DNA of 64,000 nt from positions 372,001 through 436,000 of the forward strand of contig CANTUR010000793.1 of NCBI GenBank assembly GCA_947683625.1, in the 5' to 3' direction. Under the pieces are notes generated by a model. That model saw nothing but the letters and a program-made list of their open reading frames with translations. It did no database searches and was not told the origin of the DNA. Made by a program: the position numbers and the translations under genes. The DNA comes from Mallotus nudiflorus (Eukaryota > Streptophyta > Magnoliopsida > Malpighiales > Euphorbiaceae). Positions 35,601-45,229 of the stretch are shown here, in pieces. Each line of letters begins with the position of its first letter. Positions within the stretch are counted from its first letter, which is position 1.

Positions 35601-37441
35601 CCTCATCTTCATTTTGTTCAGAAAACAGTACGAGTTCCTTAAGAAGCTAATAATCGTGGATGAGTTCTCACTTGTATTTCAAGTTACTTTCAAATCAATG
35701 AATCTGAAACCTCAACATTGACAAGATTATTTGCATAAGGCTGAATACATTCTAATATTTCCCATTTAATAGGTTCCATATTTTAAAGACCATTATGTTT
35801 CTGTTTCTGGAAATATTAATCATGGAGAAGCGGGAAGAAAAGAAAAATGCTTTGCAAATACATGAATATTGCTTCGTATAAGAACACCTTAAGAAAATAA
35901 AGCAATTAAAAAAAAGAACTACTTTTTTTTTTTGGCCTCTTAAAGGTTTTTCTTTTTTTTTTTTTTTTGCCTCTTAAAGGTTTTTTGGTTATCTAACCAA
36001 ACACTGCATTTTTATTTTTCCTTGGAAATAGCAAAAGGCAAAAATAGCAACTATATCAAGCTAAAAAAACAAGTACTATATCAAACCATAAGAAATTTTC
36101 AAGGATATAGGGGCATACCGGTCAAGATGAATGGCCAGTGTTGGCACTCGTAATAAAGGTCTTTCTACTTTGACGAGCTTGTGAATGAAAGAACCATTTG
36201 TACCTCTCACTATTACCCTTCCTGCAACACTCAAGTCCCTATCAAACCAAGTGTGCCATAGACCACCTCCATATGTCTGCACATTGACCATTAGATAATT
36301 AGATTTGGAGGATGCAGATTTTGGTTTTAGCTTCAAGCATGGGCTGTCTGTGTGGGCGGCTATCACATGGAAACCATTTCCAACAGCATACCTGCAAAAT
36401 GAAGAGAATTTTTCAATTATCAAACTTATGATAGATGTATACCCACAATAAGCACAATAATGACAAACCAATTTAAGGAAAAGGCATTATAGAACAAAGA
36501 CAGGAAATACAAAGAATAGTAAAACAATGAAATCAAATTAATGGTTGATGAACTATTTCACAACCAAAATTGGGATTGTGAAAAATCCCTTTTTCACTTA
36601 TGCCCGGCAGCTGCATGAAAGAGATTATGTTAATAATACCTAAATCAAGAATTTTCTTTCTTTCTACATTGTCTAATCCAGCATGGTAGAACAATACATT
36701 TCTGAATATAATAGCTATAATTCTTGACTTACTTTTCCCCAACAGCAAAAGCAACCAAACAAGACATATTTCTTGTAAAAAAGTAGCGTCCACCAGGCTT
36801 TAGGTCCCATTCATCATTTTCATTAAGCATATGAAAACCAGCATCAATAAGTTGCCTTCTCGCTTCCGCTGCAAACAACCATCACCTTACATCAACACAT
36901 AACATAAATGTAAATATCACTCTCCTTTTCCAAATTCAAACATGCTTGCAACATTGAGAGTCTTGCCTCAAAGAACCAAAATTCAACTTAATTAACAAAT
37001 GGGTTCGTTTAACTTTGATCCCTTTCAACTTTAAACTTCAATATTGACCCAAAAACATTAAACCTACAAAGGAAAAGAATGTACCAGTGGCATGAAATTG
37101 AGTCCAAGACTCATTGAGATAGTCAAGAAGATCCTCAACAATTGACCCATCACAATTCTAAACACACAAAACAATTATCACACTTCAAAGAATATCTCAA
37201 TAGTACCAACAAAAAAAAAAGGATAACACTATGGAAATACATGAACAGATACAAATAGCACCAATACCTCCTGAATTTTAGTGTGACTAGAGGTGAAGCA
37301 GCGAGTAGTAATGAATTTGCGAGAAGTACGCAGGGCATAAAGGGGTGCGCGCGGGAGTTTGGAAACAAAGGGAGAAGGTGTTTTGATGATGGGTGCTATT
37401 GGGTGGAGGAGTTGCAAGCGGGTCATACTCATTACCGCCAT
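29615..37441 (-). CDS. DAP2-like: Aspartyl aminopeptidase, M18 family, with transit peptide (10 exons, 525 aa)
   Basis: Minus-strand exons by GT-AG sites and frame: 37441-37268, 37157-37085, 36868-36733, 36391-36119, 35264-35117, 34640-34401, 33525-33393, 31857-31676, 30522-30410 and 29720-29615 (TAA). The sum is 1578 bases with no frame break. Metal and catalytic residues of the DNPEP/M18 family are all present: H141 (AAHTDSP), D310 (GRLDN), E347-E348 (DNEEVGS), D396 (SADMAHGVHP), H490 (QLSMHS). The enzyme removes N-terminal Asp/Glu from peptides as a large di-zinc oligomer. The first ~50 residues are rich in R, K, S, T and P with no acidic residue, so import into plastid or mitochondrion is likely (compare Arabidopsis DAP2). 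The 3' end is convergent with the ZPR pseudogene, and a Mutator-like element starts about 0.4 kb upstream. Confidence 0.93.
35930..35985. repeat. Duplicated T-run/GCCTCTTAAAGG motif in an aminopeptidase intron
   Basis: A T-run followed by 'gcctcttaaaggtttt' occurs twice in tandem within the intron between exons 4 and 5. This looks like slippage; no function is implied. Confidence 0.7.
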
Positions 37442-37674
37442 TTTTTTTTTTTTTCTCTCTGGTGATTACGGTATGCAGGTAACCATTGATTCACTTGCTT
37501 ATCCCTTCTATTTTTCTTTGGGGAAAATTCTCACCTCTACTGCGCCGACCGCCGATTGTATTACACCAAATCTTGAACTCGTAAGCTATTGGTTGATTAA
37601 AATAAAATTTTGTTAAATTTTCAAATTAAAATTTTTATATTTTCATCCTAAAATCATAAATTATTTATAATAAA

Positions 37675-37720
37675 CACTACAACAAAATTAGCCCGTGGAG
37701 GCAAATACTTGGCGTCAAAT
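37675..37720. other. CACTA-like terminal sequence
   Basis: 'cactacaacaaaattagccc' followed by 'gtggaggcaaat' resembles the ends of plant CACTA (En/Spm) transposons. No matching inverted end was found, so at most it is a fragment. Confidence 0.3.
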
Positions 37721-37754
37721 AAAATATTTTGAGTCCAAATTTAAAATTGTCACA

Positions 37755-37792
<38 letters not shown>
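37755..37792. repeat. Compound (AT)n(AG)n microsatellite
   Basis: About ten AT units followed by about eight AG units, upstream of the aminopeptidase gene. Confidence 0.9.
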
Positions 37793-37852
37793 TGAGAGTG
37801 CAAGTGTGTGTGTTTGTCACTATTTAATAAGGGAATACTTAACAATTATAAT

Positions 37853-37970
37853 GGGATAATTACTATTACCCCTGAAGTTAGAGCATAATTACTACTCAAT
37901 CCCTCCTATTTCAGAAGTTAATTGGTAACCCCTCTAATTTGTATTCCGTTAACAAAAAGGCCCTTTTGTT
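37853..37970 (+). repeat. Left terminal inverted repeat of the MULE
   Basis: Inverse match to 42903-43021 over about 118 bases, roughly 85-90% identical by eye. Confidence 0.93.
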
Positions 37971-38143
37971 ACTTTTTTTTTCCCATTTTACCGTTATAAC
38001 GGAGTAAAATGACTCTTTTGTACATGTTTATGTAAATTAAAAGAAAAAAGCAAAGGAAAGATACGGAAAAAAAAAGTTTTCCCTCTTCTTTTTGTCTCCT
38101 TTTCTTCTTCAATATTGGTAGGTAGGGTTTAGTGTGATTTTGC

Positions 38144-41100
38144 ATGTGGTCCTTGACAGAGATAGTGGGTTCTGCAGAGACATCCAAAATAATTATTAAT
38201 GGAAAAAAGGTATGTTATTCATCTTTTCTTTGGCTTGAAGTTGACGATTCATCATGACATTGTTTTGAAGTTGATTATTTTATATAAACAAAAAAAATCT
38301 TTGAATAATAAAAAAAGATTTACAAATTGTTTATTCAATATTATAAGTGAAAAGGGGGTTTTGAGGTTTATTTAAGGAAAAGTTAAGAAAATTTTATTAA
38401 ACTTTTTTATTGAACTTTCCCTATTTAGTATTAATTTTGTATTCAATTATTTTATTTAACAGTTGGAATTTACTGAGATTTATGACTTGCTTGTTGAGTT
38501 CGATGAAGTCCAAAAGCCAATCAGGAATGTGCACGCTGATAAGAATTTGTACTTCACCTTTCTTCAAGATTGTCATTTTAGATTTAACATTTTATCAGAT
38601 AATTTGGATGTCATTGTTGCTAATGGAATGCACTTATGAAATGATAATGATGTAATGTTGATGTTTCATAAATATAGGAAAAGACAAAATATTTTGATAT
38701 ATATGTATGAAAGGTGGGAAGTGGTGTCTGTTGTGAAACCTAAATGGTCATATGCTAATAATGAAGAGATAGATGCTAATAATGAAGAAAGTAATATGTT
38801 TAAGGGGAATGTTAGTAAAAAAAGGGAAAAGAACAAGAAGCAGTCTTTGATGAGGATGAGATGCTTTCATTCTTACGATTTGAGACCATTGATATATTCA
38901 ATGAAGGGGTTCAAGAGGGTAAAGAAGCTGATATGCCAGTGCCTCCTGATATTGATATTGAAACAGCAGACTTGAACAATGCTAAGAATGAAAAGTAGTG
39001 AGGTTTTTAAAGAAATAACTGAAATGGAGGTTAATGTGAGTAGGAATAGTCAAAGAAAGGGCAAAGGTAAAGTTGTTAGTGGACATGTAGCACCTAAGGG
39101 TAAATAGAAGCAATATAAGAATGTTAGAGTCAAAGATGCAACACCTAAGTTTAGAAATGGAGAATGTTATGAATTTAGTGATGATGACTTCCATTTTTCT
39201 GATAGTGATGACCCTGAATATGTGAATGAAAATGATGTAATAGAAAGCAACAATGAGTCAGATGATGTAGATGGGGTTGAGTGTGGTGAATTTGATAATG
39301 TAGAAGATGATGGTGAACTTAGTAATTAATGTTGGGTCAGATAAATCAGGTGCAACAATCAATTTTGATGAAGAACATACTTTAAGGAGAGTGAAAAGAA
39401 AAAAGGGTAGGGAAAATTATTATTTATTTAGAGGAATGAGAGCTATCCCTTGCAATCCTACAGATGATGGTGAGATAGTTCTTCAAAAAGGTCATGTCTT
39501 CAATAATGTGTCTACCTATAGGGAAGTCTTATGAGATTATACTGTGAGAGGAGGATATGTGTTAAATTGGATAAAAAATGAGAGCAATAGAGTGACTATT
39601 TCATGTAAAGGTAAAGGATGCAAATGGAGATTACATGCATCTGTTTTAGCTTACCAATGCACATTTATGGTGAAAACAATCCAAGAGTAGTATACCTGTA
39701 TCAAACCTACTGATAATATCAACCCAAATGCTAACACTAAATGGATATCAAGGCAGCTAAAGGAATCACTAATGGCAGATAGCAATATAAGTTATGAACT
39801 AATACAATAAAAATTAAAAGAAAAGTGGGGAATTGATCCTCTAAAATGGTGATTACATCGAGCAAGGTTGCAAGTTAAGGAGTCCACTGAAGGATCCCAT
39901 AGTGAGTCTTTCAAATATCTAAAAATGTACATGGAAAATATGAGAAAAGTGAATCCTGGAACCGTGGTTAAATTTGAGAATTATGAAAGATAAAATTTAG
40001 ATGAAACACCTAAATTCAAAAGAGTCTTTCTCTATTTTGAAGTAATGAGAAATGGCTTCATTGAAGGGTGCAGGCCATTCATTGGATTTGATGAATGCTT
40101 TTTAAAAGGACCATTTGGTGGATCTGCATTGGCTACAATTACCTTAAATGGAAATAAAGGTGTGTTTCCTCTAACTTTGGCAGTAGTTGAAGGAGAATGT
40201 AAAGACAGTTGGCTATTTTTCCTTGATTATTTGAAAGGTTGCATTGGAGGAGAATATGAAAACATACATTATACATTTACTTTTTATCGATAAAAGGTTA
40301 GTTTCATGTTTTAACTTCAGTAATCTTCTAAAGCTAAATTTTCATGTTGTTTTGTAATGCATTTTTCAGGGGCTTATCAATGCTGTTAAATTGAAGTTTC
40401 CAACTATATTTCACCGTTATTGTTGCAGACATATTTTCTCCAACTTTATAAAAAAGTTTACAACATTGTATGTTAAAAAACAATTATGGGCTGCATCAAG
40501 GAGCACACATGGATATGAATTTTAGCAAGTTATGAAAGAAATTAAAAAGAATGAATATGGTAAGGCTTTTAATTACTTACTTGACATTCCATTAGCATAT
40601 TAGACAAGACATGCATTTTCAGCTAATATAAAGAGTGAACACATTTCAAATAATATGACTAAGTCCTTTAATGCTTGGTTGTAAAAAATATACATGCTAC
40701 CAATTGTTCAACTATTTGATAGTTTTAGAATAAAATGCATGGTTGGACTACATAAGAGGTATGCTATAGGTTGTATATGGGAGGGTAGGTTGACTCCTGA
40801 AGCTAAAAAAACATTGAATAGGGTCATTAAAAATAGTAGAACTTGTATTTTGTACCTGGCAGGAATGATGAATTTGAGGTGAATGAGGGGAAATTGAGGT
40901 TTGTTGTTAAATTAAGAGAGAAATTTTGTAGTTGTAAATGGTGGGAAATCTGTAGGATGCCTTATAAGCATACAGTCATTTGTATTGGTTATAAACGAGA
41001 AAATGAAGAAGATTATTGTCTTGATTACTACATTGTGAAAAGATACTTAAAAGCCTATAAAGGTGCAATCCACCCAATTCTTAAAATGGAGATGGAGACA

Positions 41101-41586
41101 GATGATACATCACTCCATATGTTACATCCATAATTAAAAAGGCATCCTGGAAGGCCCTAGGTTAATAGAAGTAGACAAGAGCTCCAGTCAGTGACAATAA
41201 AAGATCTTGCACTGTTACATGTCAAATTTATGGCCAACTAGGTCATAATAAAAGGACTTGCCAAAGAACAGAATATGATAAAAAGGTAATTTATTTTGCT
41301 TAATTAAACATTTCTCTTATGTTGATTATAACTTTATAGAACCATAGCTATAACTTGAGTTTGCAATTTTATTTTGAAGGCACCACAAAAAGCTATACCT
41401 GTAATAAAAGTTACCAGCAACCAACCTACTACAACCACTATAATATCAAATAGCCAACAACTAGAAATGAATGCAAGTGGAAGTGCTTCTCAACTTGCTC
41501 TAAGAGCCAGTTCTCAACAAGGTCGAACTGTAAGAGTGAGGTAGACTGCTCCTAGTGCTAGAGGAAGGCAGGCTGCTCCAAGTTGA
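38144..41586 (+). pseudogene. MULE transposase (MuDR class), broken
   Basis: A plausible start is at 38144, with an exon to 38212, an intron to 38462, then EFTEIYDLLVEF and the N-terminal MuDR-type region. The acidic linker follows at 38750-39300. The DDE catalytic region is at 40030-40700 (FIGFDECFLKGPFGG; TLAVVEGECKDSWLFFL; GLINAVKLKFP), with an intron at about 40296-40369. A SWIM-type zinc finger lies at 40920-40990 and a zinc knuckle near 41210-41270. The end is TGA at 41584-41586 after a Gln/Arg/Ala tail. Several in-frame stops occur, for example near 38640 and 40600. The third zinc ligand of the SWIM motif is Tyr (RMPYKH) instead of Cys, and the knuckle has Tyr for its second Cys. It is inactive as read. 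Confidence 0.88.
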
Positions 41587-42156
41587 TATTTTCTAATCCT
41601 GGAACTTTTTTTTTAGCCACTTATGAGTCAGATAATTAGTGCTTCTTTTTGTTATATCTGGCCATAATTAGTTTTTTTAAGCTTTTAACAGCATATTTTG
41701 GCAATTTGCACATTAATGAAAAACAAATTATGTGCAATTTGCACATTGTACTTTGGCATTGTATGTCTATTAACATTGTTCAACTGTAATGCTTAAGTAC
41801 AATGTAAGGGTTTAGTTTTTTTAATGGGCAATTTACTGTAATGTTTTTTTATGGTGTTGGCTTAGCAATCTCATTTTTGTATACTTCAAATTATAGGAAT
41901 AAGTTTCTACTCAACATTATTTAATCAAATATTAAGAAAAATGATAAAATTTTTAAAGGCCATTCATAAATAGTTTACATTGATTTTAAAGCAAAATACA
42001 TTGTTATAGTTCTTCAAGAACAAAATGTCATTAAAGCCATTTCATCATTCCATACCATTCTAATTATAACACACCATAATAAGATTACCTACAACCAATA
42101 TGCCACCAACATTATTTACTACAAAAAGTGGCCAAACATTTTTTTCATTGCTTTGT

Positions 42157-42589
42157 TTAACTACTAAGAACAAGCATTGTCATAAACCCAATAACTATAA
42201 AAGATGCTATACTTGATAACATGGTAAAAAATCTAATATTTTGCAAGCTAGCTTGATAATTTTCCACTAAGCCACACAACCTCTAATTCTTGAACTGCAA
42301 CACCAAAATATCATCTCTAATTTCTTTAATCAACCCCATGCTCATGCTCATATTTTTTTTGCCTCAAGTTGTTTATGCTTGGACTTGTTAGGAAGGTTGA
42401 AGCTAGAATGCACCATCTAAGGAAACCGATGCATTTTCCCTCTAAACAATAATAATACAACTTGTTCTTATTCCTTGCATTATCACATATCTTGATTCTA
42501 GGTTTTTTCCCACATCCATAATTCACATTCAAGTACCTTCCTTCCCATCCACTTCCACCGCTTGCACTTGATTTAGACATAATGACCAC
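42157..42589 (-). pseudogene. GRF-type zinc-finger / C-terminal membrane-anchor ORF inside the MULE
   Basis: On the minus strand from 42589: a Ser/Gly-rich start, then a GRF-type zinc finger (CGKKPRIKICDNARNKNKLY followed by YYCLEGKCIGFLRW). The first Cys of the usual CxCG is Tyr. A frame change near 42310 leads to LIKEIRDDILVLQFKN, one TAG, then ENYQASLQNIRFF and a hydrophobic C-terminal helix (MLSSIASFIVIGFMTML) ending at a TAA at 42157. This zinc finger / coiled-coil / single-TM layout is seen in many plant genes of unknown role. It is convergent with the transposase and inside the TIRs, the position of a second MULE gene such as mudrB, but it is not related to mudrB that I can see. Confidence 0.65.
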
Positions 42590-42902
42590 CTTATAATGTT
42601 AATCAACATTAGTTATAAACCTTAATTTTTTTAAAATTTGATAAATTACCCATGCTCCTCTTCATACTTTAACCCAAAATAATAATAAATAAAAATCATT
42701 TCCTTAAGCTTTATAGCAGTAGACTCTTCAATCTTGCAAAACTCCAATTTTTTTTGTATGAACTTCCAGCCAAAGAAAAGAATGTCTTTTTCATCCTCTT
42801 CTCTATTCTTGTCTTATATCATGTAATTTAAGGGTATTTTGGGATTTCGAATTCATAAATCACACGTGCCCTTAAAATTAACTGTAAAATGAAAGAAAAA
42901 CT

Positions 42903-43021
42903 AACATAAGGGCCTTTTTGTTAACGGAATACAAATTGGAGGGGTACCAATTAATTTCTAAAATAAGAGGGATCGAGTGGTAATTAGGGTCTAACTTCAG
43001 GGGGGTAATAGTAATTATCCC
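42903..43021 (-). repeat. Right terminal inverted repeat of the MULE
   Basis: Inverse match of 37853-37970. The outer end ...GTAATTATCCC is followed directly by the AATTATAAT target duplication. Confidence 0.93.
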
Positions 43022-43030
43022 AATTATAAT

Positions 43031-43335
43031 TTATAAATTTTACTTTTTAGAGACTAATATACCTCATTTGTCACTAAACATAATTACATGAGTGCTATAC
43101 TATTAATTTTAAGTCTAGATTTAAAATTTTCACTATATATACTAGTATTTTGCACTATTTAATAAAAAAAACTTGAAAATTATACTTTTTAAATAAATTT
43201 TAATTTTAGGGACTAATACTACTTCCCTCTAAAATTTTGTTTTCCCAACTAATATATTTAATTTTTTGCAATAAAATGATAAAAAGTTTAAATACATAAT
43301 AGTCAGTGATTATTTTCTTTAATTAGCCAACCACT
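43031..43335. repeat. Flank of the MULE: diverged ~200-bp tandem duplication of the target DNA
   Basis: 'gattTAAAATTttCACtATATATA ... CACTATTTAATAA ... ACTTgaaAATTATA' (43113-43185) repeats the sequence just left of the element (37728-37852). With the MULE removed, the two copies would lie about 200 bp apart in direct orientation. No gene is present. Confidence 0.55.
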
Positions 43336-43590
43336 ACAAGTGTGTTTGGTTCAAATGAATTTCATAAAATTTTATAGAATTCATTTTGTAAATCCAAGTG
43401 AGTGTATTTGGTTTAAATGACAACTTTGTAAAATTCATTTGCAATTCTAATTTCTTAATTTTATAGAATAATTTAACACTAAATTCATTTTTATTGATGA
43501 AATGTATTTGGTCTAATGAATTTTGAATTCATTTGCAAATGAATTCTATTTAAATTTCATTTGGAAATGAAATGAATTTATTAATAGAAT
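43336..43590. mobile_element. MITE-like AT-rich element, copy 2
   Basis: A dense set of AAATGAATTT/AAATTCATTT words with a 'tttggtt(c/t)aaatga' start. It resembles 8325-8530 in inverse orientation. The family and exact ends are unresolved. Confidence 0.4.
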
Positions 43591-43629
43591 TGAACTAAAT
43601 TAGAGATAAAAAAATTTCTTTTTTGTTTT

Positions 43630-43735
43630 TTTGAAACAAGCTTGGTTATAAACAAGCGAGAGTGAGGGGATTCGAATCCTCTCCTCCTATAAGGCTTTCA
43701 TGTCTACTACCATTAGACTAATGGGAAGTTAGCTT
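43630..43735 (-). mobile_element. tRNA-derived SINE-like fragment
   Basis: On the minus strand, 'ttagtctaatggtag' resembles a Pol III A box, and 'ggattcgaatcc' about 40 bases on is a clear B box (GGTTCGANNCC-like). The element then ends in an A-rich tail ('aaaaaaacaaaaaagaaa'). No full cloverleaf or CCA-ready acceptor stem could be drawn, so it is not a working tRNA gene. I could not confirm a flanking duplication. Confidence 0.5.
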
Positions 43736-43876
43736 AAAGAATTTTTGTCATATTTAAATAAAAATTATAATAAATTTAAAATAAATTATTAAAAATATAA
43801 AATCAATACCTAATAGCTGGTGACTAGTAGTTGATAGCTAATTGATACCAAGTGTTTGGTAAAATTATAACAATAG

Positions 43877-43881
<5 letters not shown>

Positions 43882-43945
<64 letters not shown>
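43882..43945. repeat. (TA)n microsatellite
   Basis: More than 30 uninterrupted TA dinucleotides. Confidence 0.97.
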
Positions 43946-43948
<3 letters not shown>

Positions 43949-44317
43949 CTAATATTATTACTATTATTAATATAAATATTTTTAATAATTATCAAAATAA
44001 CATTTTATTAAGCAATAATAATTAGTTAAAGTTAAAAAAGTAAGGATAAGATAGTAAATATAATTTTTTTAAAAAGTTATTGGTGAAGCTCTAAATTTAA
44101 GCTGATATCAATGGGAGTAGTTTGGGTATAACAATTACAATATCCTTTTCACAAACATTAACTAAACTGGTTTTATAACTAGGAACTGAACAACTAATAG
44201 TTGCAAATGTTGAACTTCAAAGTCATTAAGTTCAAAATTTAATAAGTGTCCATATTCATAATTCAACATTTATCTCTAAAGGCTCATATGTTAAGTTATA
44301 ATTAAAATTTACAATTT

Positions 44318-45140
44318 GGATATAGTTGTCTAATAGTATTATGCATTTCATATTACATAGCTCTTAGTATTATGGACATATCTTGAGCTATAAAAGTCCA
44401 AATTAGATGATTTAAAATGATATAGAAATCTAATTCAAATATATATAGATTTTATGAAGAAAGTGTGGGCAAATTCAAACGTCTTGAGTAGCCAATCATG
44501 GTTTCAATCCATGAATAGCTGTTTGACAACATCACTTTCAATGATTCAAAATATAGACGTTGGACACATTATTTGCACCTCCAACAGTTATATTTTTAAG
44601 TATAAATACCTTTAAAGCTGAATGGAAGTTAAGAAACTTGTTTATCATTCATTCTTTCTTAAGCATTCTTTCTTTCTTAAGCATTCATTGTGCTTTCAAA
44701 TTCTCTTAAACAATTTTTTGTTTGTATAACTCTTATGAGAGTTGGGTGTTTGTTAGAAATAGAATTTCTCTTCATCTTGAATCTTGGGTTGGATTAGAAG
44801 GGAAGTGATATTTATTTTTAAAAGAATTGGTTTAAGTGTTATCCATTGAAACACTTGGGTTTTTATTTTTTGAGTGAGCCTTAAAAACTCATATTGTCAG
44901 GTTATAAGAGTGAGCCATAAAACTCTTTTGTAATCTCAATCTTATGAATAAGATTGTGGGTGATTGAAAATCCTAACTTAGGGATAAGTTAGGTGGAGAC
45001 GTAGGATTGTTGTTGAATCCGAACTCCTTAAATCTTTGTGTTCTTTGTTCTTCCTTCTCAACTTCCATTCAATTCTTGCATAGAATTTTTTTAATTTCTC
45101 ATTTTTATTTGATAGTCCTATTCACCCCCCTCAATGACTC
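44318..45140 (+). repeat. 5' LTR of the Sirevirus-like element, truncated
   Basis: Aligns with 52111-52872 of the 3' LTR (shared 'gacatatcttgagct', 'aacaacatcactttcaatgattca' and 'agtataaatacct'). It carries a probable promoter ('agtataaatacct', about 44600) and extends past the 3' copy's cut end to 'cacccccctcaatgactc' before the PBS. It holds one unit of the repeat present three times in the 3' LTR. Confidence 0.8.
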
Positions 45141-45148
45141 TTTTTAAT

Positions 45149-45160
45149 TGGTATCAGAGC
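45149..45160 (+). other. Primer binding site (initiator tRNA-Met)
   Basis: 'tggtatcagagc' is the standard plant copia PBS complementary to the 3' end of tRNA-iMet. It lies directly after the 5' LTR. Confidence 0.95.
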
Positions 45161-45229
45161 TTGAATTCTACGTACTTCATTGCTACAATACAATATCATA
45201 GGGAGTGAATCATAAAACATCTTTTCTCT

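Larger units (their letters stand above)
37853..43021 (+). mobile_element. Mutator-like element (MULE), complete ends
   Basis: The element is 5169 bp. The left TIR (37853-37970) and right TIR (42903-43021) are inverted copies of about 118 bp: both read GGGATAATTACTATTACCCC (with an extra CC on the right) and end near GTTAACAAAAAGGCCCTT. It is bounded by a perfect 9-bp target duplication, AATTATAAT (37844-37852 and 43022-43030), the size that defines Mutator superfamily insertion. It contains a transposase gene on the plus strand and a GRF-zinc-finger gene on the minus strand. Both carry stops, so this copy is non-autonomous today. Confidence 0.95.

Noticed and set aside
37675..37720. Full CACTA transposon around the MULE
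   Set aside because: Only one CACTA-like end was seen; no inverse partner or 3-bp duplication found.
43650..43735. Functional tRNA gene on the minus strand
   Set aside because: A and B boxes are present but no acceptor, D or anticodon stems pair properly.
43810..43995. 61-aa ORF rich in Ile-Tyr
   Set aside because: Translation of the (TA)n microsatellite.
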